Below are positions 57,289-64,000 of a stretch of DNA of 64,000 nt, piece after piece; positions within the stretch are counted from its first letter, which is position 1; each line of letters starts with the position of its first letter. A program made the translations under genes and the position numbers. The stretch comes from Excoecaria cochinchinensis (taxonomy: Eukaryota; Streptophyta; Magnoliopsida; Malpighiales; Euphorbiaceae): contig CANTUQ010000035.1 in NCBI GenBank assembly GCA_947683425.1, positions 1,721,001 to 1,785,000 on the forward strand. Reading direction: 5' to 3'. Below the pieces are notes generated by a model that saw only the letters and a list, made by a program, of their open reading frames with translations, did no database searches and was not told the DNA's origin.

Positions 57289-57933
57289 CGTTAGAGATGA
57301 AAACCGTAACTGGCTCTCTAAACAAAAGTTAGGCCAAAGGGCAGGGTGAAAACCTGGAAACAGGCAGTCTGCTCTAAAAAAAAAAAAAAACAAAATGAAC
57401 AAAAGCCGCTGGATTGGGTTGGATCCATTTCAGGCAAAAATTAGGCAAAGGGTTGTGTGAAAATCCCCTAAGGGACGCATTTCCCGCAAAGAAAAGCTAG
57501 TGTGAAAATCCACAAGGGACGCACTACCTTTAAAACAATGACGTTCAATGCCTGGAGCAATAGGGCGACGGTATTTCGGATGATCTTCTTTCAATCATAT
57601 AACATACAATACAGAACATTAAAAAGAATCCCGGGTAAATGATCATTGACCAGGGGGGGCAAGGATATATACCGGACGTCTCTTTCAGAAAACTTGTCGA
57701 CGATCTTCAGGTTTCAGGGGGCATTGTAGAGCAGGAAGGCTACAACCTCAGCGAACCATGGACCACCTAGGGCACAGTCTATACATTGTTGCAAGCATTT
57801 GCATTCCATATCATGCACACGTGATTTCTTGTATATTCCTATGCATACAATCTTGCAGGAGAAATCGGCGAGGAACACCAACAAAAGCCGAGTGACGACA
57901 CCAGTCCAAACATCTAAAGGAGCACAGTTCCAA
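54882..57933 (+). other. Degenerate internal region of the gag-only element
   Basis: No RT, RNase H or protease was recognised. A-rich runs occur at 55472-55612 (encoding only a lysine-rich artefact), 57255-57285 (about A31) and 57377-57391. Phrases of the form GTGAAAACCTG/AAAACCCGAGAGGG (56475-56610, 57345-57530) recur and resemble the 3' untranslated region of Tat elements. Confidence 0.65.
55940..56070 (+). pseudogene. Integrase relic in the gag-only element
   Basis: The frame reads FPQANGAREAANKEISTK and after a TAG continues NYKGWTEKLSF. This corresponds to the segment around the third catalytic residue of Tat-type integrases (PQANG..EAANK). The rest of integrase is missing or unrecognisable, showing that the element descends from an autonomous Tat lineage by deletion. 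Confidence 0.65.
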
Positions 57934-58527
57934 AATTCACAGCGGTTAGCACGATGGCGGCACTACCCACAAGAGGTTAGCACGACCACGGCACTACAAA
58001 TTCACAGCGGTTAGCACGATGGCGGCACTACCCACAAGAGGTTAGCACGACCACGGCACTACCAATTCACAGCGGTTAGCACGATGGCGGCACTACCCAC
58101 AAGAGGTTAGCACGACCACGGCATTACCAATTCACAGCGGTTAGCACGATGGCGGCACAACCCACAAGAGGTTGGCACGACCACGGCACTACCACAAATT
58201 CACAGCGGTTAGCACGATGGCGGCACAACCCACAAGAGGTTGGCACGACCACGACACTGCCACAAATTCACAGCGGTTAGCACGATGGCGGCACAACCCA
58301 CAAGAAGTTGGCACGACCACGGCACTACCAATTCACAGCGGTTAGCACGATGGCGGCACAACCCACAAGAGGTTGGCACGACCACGGCACTACCACAAAT
58401 TCACAGCGGTTAGCACGATGGCGGCACAACCCACAAGAGGTTAGCACGACCACGGCACTACCAATTCACATAGGTTAGCATGATGGCGGCACTACCCACA
58501 AGAGGTTAGCACGACCACAGCATTACC
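57934..58527 (+). repeat. 65-bp minisatellite, nine units
   Basis: Units of 64-68 bp start at 57934, 57999, 58064, 58129, 58197, 58265, 58330, 58398 and 58463. Each unit is itself two related halves of about 32 bp: GGTTAGCACGATGGCGGCAC and GGTTAGCACGACCACGGCAC. Length varies by an ACA insertion between units. It lies about 150 bp before the polypurine tract. Confidence 0.93.
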
Positions 58528-58663
58528 AGCTACAACCAAAAGACAGCAACAGCTATCATTACAATTCCATCAAGCAGGAAAGACGGCCGACTCAGGTACG
58601 CGTCTCTTTCCTTTTCTTCTTTGAGTTTAGGCTCACCTAGACACTAGTGTACTAGATTCCCCT

Positions 58664-58677
58664 AAACTGGGGGCAAC
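58664..58677 (+). other. Polypurine tract of the gag-only element
   Basis: AAACTGGGGGCAAC directly precedes the 3' LTR at 58678. Confidence 0.75.
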
Positions 58678-61401
58678 TGTAGACACCGGGTCCTGAGTCA
58701 GCCTAGATCGAAGTTACCCAATGATGATAATTGCCTTCACAGGCTTAAAAGGTTAAAAGTGATGGTTTTCTCATCAAATTTGCATTTTAGAGTGAAAAAT
58801 TAGAAAATAATAAAAAAATATATTTAAAAAATTAATTAATTCTGAAAAATGGGGGCTTAAAATTATGGTTTTTTTAGTCAATTTAAAATTGAAAAAAAAT
58901 AGGAAAAAATAAAAAAAAAATAAAAAAATTTTCGGACCGCGAGTGTCGGGCGCGGCAGCGCGCTTGCGGCAGCGCGCAGGCGCGCTGGCGCCCAGCTCGC
59001 AGGCGCCTGGGCGCCCAGCGCGCAGGCGCCCAGGCGCCCATCGCGCAGCGCGCGCAAAGGCGACGCTCAGCGTCGCCGATGCTGCGCGTCGCTAAAGGCG
59101 CGCGCAGCATCGCGCACGCTGAGCGCCGCACAGAGCGCTCGTGCGCGAGCGCCAGCGCGCGATTTTCGCGCGGAAGCCCGCCTCGCCGCGTGAGTGCCCG
59201 TCGCTCTATAGCGACGGGCGGTGCCCCTTGTGGCGACGGTCTCCTGGCCGTCGGTATAGGGTCTGTTACCCTATTTTCCATTTTTTCAGCCTTTTTTCCG
59301 ATTTTTTCACCCAAAAATCCGTTTTTATCCCAAAATTAAGGGTTTTTGACTTCAAATAAAATTCCAAAATATTTTTTATAGATTATTAATTAATAAAACT
59401 TGATTTTATCCCCAAAAATAGAGGAATTTGAATAAAATTAGGTTTGTTTTCCTTAATTAAATTAGGGCAACATTTTCTATTCTTTATATAGTTTAGGATG
59501 ATGAATCAAAAAAGGGAGAGCCTCCACATTTTTGAGACCTAATTTTCCAGAATTCCTCTCTTCTATTTTCTCTTCAAAATTTCAGATTTTCTCTTTTTAA
59601 TAAGGTTTAATTGAAATTGAAAGATCAATTTTCAATTGTTAATTATTCCAATTAATTTCTTGGTTTTCTCTTCATAAACACAAGAAATTAATCATCATTT
59701 TGACATCAATTTCTTTTTAATCTTAAGCATACAAATCAATTCCTTTGTTTTTCTTCATAAACAAAGAGAATTAATTTTATTGATTATTCTTTCAAGCAAT
59801 TTTCCGGAAAATCATCACTTTTCCTTCATCAAATCCAATACTCTGAGGGTAAATATTCTTGGCTCCATTTCTATTTCATTTCTATTTTATTTTATTTATT
59901 CATATCCATTTTATTATTTTTATTGATTTATTTATTGTTTTCATCTATTCATTTGTTGTATTGATTTTATATTTGTTCCATTTAATTGTTTATATATGAT
60001 TTGATTTTTATTCATGTGAATATTGTTTTTTTTAATTACTAACATGTAAATAATTTATTTTGATTCCTCATTATTTTTAACATGCAAATAATTAATTAAT
60101 TTAAATTAATCTTTTTGCCATGTAAATAGTTTGTATTAATTATGAACACATCAATTAACCTTGTTACATATCATTATTATTTTCATCATTCCTTTGTTTA
60201 CTAATTTTTATCATTGTTACATGATTTTATTATCATTTGTTTATTTATTCAATCATTATTTTTCACTTATCATCATTTATTTTCATCATGTGTATATTTT
60301 CATCATGTACTAATTAATTAACATGTTTTATTTTATTTTCATCACATCATTTAATCATTTATCATATATAATCCATGTTTCTCATTTTATTTTGGTTTGT
60401 TAATATTTTTTATTCCATTATTATTCTTTTCATATCATCTTACTTTATTTTAATTTGTTATTCATTATTTTGTATGTTTAATTGATTTAATTGATTGAAT
60501 CACTAACATTGTTTTAATTGTATTTTGTTTTTATGTTTAAACTCATTTTTTTCGCTTGGGCGTTTTTGCGAGCACATCGGGAGGTCCAAAAAGGCTCATT
60601 TGGTTTGTAATATTTTATTTAATTTTGCCATATAATTTTCTTGTAAAATTCTTTATTTAGGCTCGCTAAAAAGAAAATCACAAAAACATTTTTATTAATT
60701 AACTTGACATTTTTTCTAAATAAAAATGGGACCAATGTCCTAGTTTTTCATACCCAAATAAATCATCACATCAAAATTGTTTCATAATAAATATGCATGC
60801 GAGGACCAATGTTCTCACTATTAAATGAATAACTCGTTTTATGTATGTTTCGCACATTTACAAGAGGGAGTTGTATTCTGCTCCTTGTATTATTGTAATT
60901 TATCGCTTTCAATATTTATTTTGCTCATTTACCGCTTTCAAAATGTGAATAAATGCGCCTTTCAATTAATTGCATCGTGTGGAGAGAGAGCGAATTAATG
61001 GTATTAAAATTTGATCATAAAATAATCGAGGTAGAAATAGATGAGAAATCCCGGACCCAGCTCTGGTCTTTGGGCTCAAAAAGGCTAGAGGTCTACCCTC
61101 CAAGACACCTTTTTGTGCCACGAGACTTTAGCGCTAATCCTAGGCTCCTTAGGGCGAGAGGTTTACCTTCCAAGACCCCTCTGGCTGGCCCAAAATGGAT
61201 ACCAAGCGCAGTCTTAGGCTCTCCGAGGCGAGAGTAATTTTCCCAATGTTCTATTGGGTGGCGACTCCATGATACCTCCTTGTTGCCCAACATAGACGCA
61301 CTTGCGATTTATCGCAAGATGTCAACGGACCCGCAAATACCCCGATCGCCCACGTGCGGGCGGTCCGAAAGGGCGGCGTTCGGGATCCGGCGCGCGTCAC
61401 A
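58678..61401 (+). mobile_element. 3' LTR of the gag-only element (2724 bp)
   Basis: Near-identical to 50236-52950. It is 9 bp longer: an extra AGGCGCGC in the GC block and one base in an A-run. It is followed by ATAAC and then by the interrupted family I LTR. Confidence 0.93.
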
Positions 61402-61619
61402 ATAACAAAAGCAGAACATGAATTTCATATATTCAAAATATTACATCATTCCTTTACAAAAAGGTTACATAAGCCACATTACAAAAATATTACATACAAA
61501 AAGAATTACAGGAGGAGATAATAAAAATAAAGACTCTACTCCTATGTGGCCGACCAGCAGATGCTCGACACGAGCAGGCTCCCAAAATTCCTGTCACCTA
61601 CATGGGACAAGAATCCGTG

Positions 61620-61637
61620 CTAAGCGATAACGCTTAG
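61620..61637 (-). repeat. Conserved LTR 3'-region hairpin
   Basis: CTAAGCG-ataa-CGCTTAG, a perfect 7-bp stem with the same flanks (CGTG and TGGGG, inverted) as 16637-16654. Confidence 0.85.
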
Positions 61638-61892
61638 TGGGGAGGAACAAACACAACAGAACACTATACAAGATATTAAACATTATCATACAGAATTCAC
61701 TAAACATCAAAGGGCAGAAATATATACACAGCTCAAGAGTCACTATATGAATATCAGAATTGGAAACAGAAAACATGAAGTAAAGATCATAATCAGAATC
61801 ACACAATAATTAGAACACTTCACTAATCACATACTAGACACTTAACACAATAGCCTGAATTCAATGGTGGAGGATACGGGAACACGGCACGG

Positions 61893-62062
61893 GAGACCGA
61901 AGCCTCAAAAACAATTTTAATACCCGAAGGTAGCGCGGGAGACCGGAGTCTCAAAACAGTTTATCACTACACGAAAGATGACCATCTCGGAGGTCGACCG
62001 CTTCGCCCAAATGGGGCGGACACGGGCAGCTGCACTCACTAACCCTTCTTAAGCATGCTTAA
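61893..62062 (-). repeat. Mini-hairpin chain, third stem set
   Basis: GAGAC-cgaa-GCCTC (61893-61906, one mismatch), TACC-cgaa-GGTA (61921-61932), GAGAC-cgga-GTCTC (61939-61952), GACC-atctcgga-GGTC (61980-61995), CGCCC-aaatg-GGGCG (62004-62018) and the palindrome TTAAGCATGCTTAA (62049-62062). Confidence 0.78.
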
Positions 62063-62288
62063 TTATCCAGTACCTTGACACTTCAGGCTCGACAACTCAA
62101 TCACTCACACGACAATATACAATCACAACAAGATTTAACTCAAGACTCAAACATCGAATAAATTCTTAACTAAGACACTAGTACAAGGATATCACGAGTC
62201 ATAAGCACAAGCGTATTTCATGCAAGAGTGAGAAACCGTGCAAAGTGGAACAAAAGAAACGCATTCGAAAAATAGGGCAAGCAGGAAG

Positions 62289-62607
62289 GGCCTCTGTCGT
62301 GATCGCGAAAGTGTCATGCTCACGACAGAGCATGGGGCACCTCCTCGCGAGCTCGCGCCAGAAGGCCTGCTCGCGACGAAGCCCGCTAGGCAGATTCGTG
62401 CAACCGAGCTCTGTCGCGCTCGCGACAGAGACTAGTTCTTTCCTCCTCGCGCGCACGCACGGCAGCATGCTCGCATGGAGGACTCGGCTACCGAGCTCTC
62501 TGTCGCGGTCGCGACAACATCGCGATCGCGACAGAGCACTTTTCAAGAACAAGGGGCCAAATCCGCACTCTGTCGCGCTCGCGACAGTGTCGCGATCGCG
62601 ACAGAGC
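62289..62607 (-). repeat. Palindromic cassette, CTGTCGCGATCGCGACAG type
   Basis: CTCTGTCGCGCTCGCGACAG (about 62408), TGTCGCGGTCGCGACA and TCGCGATCGCGA (about 62504-62533) and similar inverted repeats near 62295 and 62570-62605. It is CpG-rich in an AT-rich LTR. Long frames on both strands here arise from the palindromic composition. Confidence 0.8.
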
Positions 62608-63816
62608 CCAGATTCGCCCAAAATCTGCACTTTTCCTACTCTTTCACACACAACTCTCATACATGCAAACAAACATACACAAACACTTACCTCAAGCCTT
62701 CAGCACATCACAGCATAATTCTCAAGCCACATAAACACAATTTATACAATAATCAACATCAATTCATCACGAATTCACTAAAAACCAACTCAATATTCAT
62801 TCTTTTAAATGCTCATGTTTCTAAAATACACATGCAAACATCATCGTATCACTAACAACTGATTCAAAATCACTAGTTAATCTAAACATGCATTTATCTA
62901 AACAAACCACTAAAAGTTACTAATGACATGCAAACACAAAATAGAATCGATCCAAGGAGGAAAATAGGGAAAACACAAGCCACGAACACAGCTCCCAAAC
63001 ACAATCAAATAAACTCCCAAACCTGGAAATCGCAGCTTCAAACCGAGCCCCTCACGAGTCTGCTTTCTCTTTTCCCTTACTCTTTCTTCTAGCTTCCGGT
63101 TTTTGCACAAACCCAATCAAAACTCACTCAAGTCAAACCCAAATTCCACAAACGAAATCAGAAAAAGAAGGAGAAGAGAAGAACCGACAAACTAAAGAAC
63201 TTTGGACCACTTACCTTCGAAACTCCAACTCAAAGCTCAAGATTCCCACTCAAAGCTCAAAGAAAGCACAAGAGGAAAGGAGATGAGAGCAGCAAAATGG
63301 AAAAAGAGAGAGAGAGAACGGGAAAGATGAAGAACAAGGGAAAATGAGAGCTAGCTTCCACGAGAAACTTCCTCCATTTTTCCCTCCTCACCTCTCTCTT
63401 ACTTTTCATTTAATGCTCACCAACCCCTTTGCCACTTGTCACAATCTTAGCAAAACAAGCCCTCCCACTTTGACTTAACCCCTTATGGCACCCTACACTA
63501 CACACACACTAACTTTTCCTACACAAATATCTTCCAATGCTCCAAACTCAACTTCACACCATATTATTTCTCATGACCCACTTATCATCCAAGGCACCAT
63601 GCACCAAAACCACACAATAAAATCCTTTAGTCCACTTATATCCTACTCCCATACACTACAAGCACACACTATAATTCCCTCTCTTCACTTAACTAATTAA
63701 TTCCTTAACAACTAATTCCTTATTATCCAAAATTTCTCTAGCTCATATTATGAAAATACCCTTATTAATCTGACTTATCACGCAGATTCCGACCAAGCCC
63801 TGTTTGGGTTGTTACA

Positions 63817-64000
63817 GTAGTAGCCAGCCTATACCTCACCAGTAGCGCCTCCACCAGATGATGCATATCCAGACGATTTATTTTTTTTTTACATATGGTT
63901 ATAGATGAAATCTGGGATGCCATATACATAAATTTGGGTGTTTTTGCCTAATCTTTGATTAGAATTACAAATGCATGTATTTTATTTTATTTGATGAAGC
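63817..64000. other. Flanking DNA right of the nested insertions, unassigned
   Basis: It begins GTAGT, the mutated duplication half of the solo LTR, and would join 50101. A short T9 run lies at 63882-63890. No gene or repeat was recognised. Confidence 0.5.

Larger units (their letters stand above)
50236..61401 (+). mobile_element. Young gag-only Tat/Ogre-like element, 11,166 bp, TSD ATAAC
   Basis: Two near-identical LTRs (50236-52950 and 58678-61401) begin TGTAGACACC and end GCGCGTCACA. They flank a 5.7 kb internal region with primer-binding site and polypurine tract, and the perfect duplication ATAAC lies at 50231-50235 and 61402-61406. By eye the LTRs differ at about five substitutions, one 8-bp insertion and an A-run. 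The interior codes only a gag-like protein; RT and RNase H are absent and integrase is a scrap. Structurally it resembles gag-bearing non-autonomous terminal-repeat elements (TR-GAG type) and would depend on an autonomous Tat relative. Confidence 0.92.
61407..63816 (-). mobile_element. Family I LTR, minus, main part of a split solo LTR
   Basis: This continues 50102-50235 and ends ..TTTGGGTTGTTACA at 63816 (sense start TGTAACAACCC). Modules in sense order: GA/CT tract (63420-63250), donor CGAAG|GTAAGT with GT at 63214-63213, palindromic cassette (62607-62289), palindrome and mini-hairpins (62062-61891), terminal hairpin (61637-61620). Net length is about 2.54 kb. No internal region, so it is a solo LTR. 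Confidence 0.9.

Noticed and set aside
62199..62718. 157-codon frames on both strands over the same interval
   Set aside because: Palindromic CpG repeats give mirrored open frames; the same effect is seen at 28569-29033 and 14571-14858.

Overview
This window looks like repeat-rich nuclear DNA of a flowering plant, probably a eudicot. The organism cannot be named from the sequence. Nearly everything recognisable is LTR retrotransposon: chromodomain-bearing Ty3/gypsy elements (Tekay/Del-like chromoviruses, judged from RT and integrase motifs, the C-terminal chromodomain and 3-4 kb LTRs) and Tat/Ogre-like elements. Two small non-autonomous DNA transposons are also present (one MULE type with a 9-bp target duplication, one hAT type with an 8-bp duplication). 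No intact host gene, tRNA or rRNA was recognised.

Layout. Positions 1-44254 form one nest. The backbone is a decayed plus-strand chromovirus, here called copy A. Its coding region is split into 2448-2527, 6302-7182, 21157-22581 and 26650-27170, and its 3' LTR into 27189-29119, 32157-32711 and 43869-44198. Copy A itself sits in the last 56 bp of an older minus-strand LTR (44199-44254). Inserted into copy A are: a solo LTR at 2528-6301 (TSD GAGAG); a minus LTR at 7183-21156 (TSD AGTTA), itself interrupted by minus element B2 (about 8229-19483), whose 5' LTR carries another solo LTR at 13191-17141 (TSD ATTCT); a family II solo LTR at 22582-26649; a solo LTR at 29120-32151 (TSD GGATA); and a minus LTR at 32712-43863 (TSD CCAGA), which contains minus element B1 (33351-42241, TSD ACGAT), which contains a MULE MITE (33575-34123, TSD CTAATGTTA). 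Positions 44255-50101 hold a Tat-like solo LTR (44532-46812), an (AT)n tract, a hAT MITE (47988-48507) and unassigned AT-rich DNA. Positions 50102-63816 are a minus family I solo LTR (50102-50235 plus 61407-63816). It is split by a young, nearly intact but gag-only Tat/Ogre-like element at 50236-61401 (TSD ATAAC) with near-identical 2.7 kb LTRs.

Two chromovirus LTR families recur. Family I begins TGTAAYRNCCC and ends GGTGTTACA. Family II begins TGTAATGGCCC-like and ends TATAAGGGTGTTACA-like. Family I LTRs share an ordered architecture that ordinary annotation does not explain: (1) a GA-rich then CT-rich tract followed by a consensus 5' splice donor at about +350 to +600; (2) at about +1.0 to +1.5 kb, a cassette of palindromic repeats whose sequence changes from LTR to LTR while self-complementarity persists; (3) a 14-bp palindrome followed by a chain of 4-6 tiny stem-loops with compensatory stem changes between copies; (4) a CTAAGCG/CGCTTAG hairpin near the 3' end. 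Family II carries analogous palindromes and hairpins. This chain of covarying mini-hairpins is the most interesting signal in the window.

The genes do not act as a working system. Copy A, B1 and B2 are inactivated by stops, deletions and nested insertions. Many of the stops are CAG to TAG, as expected from cytosine methylation and deamination. All statements rest on reading the sequence by eye; no alignment or database search was run.
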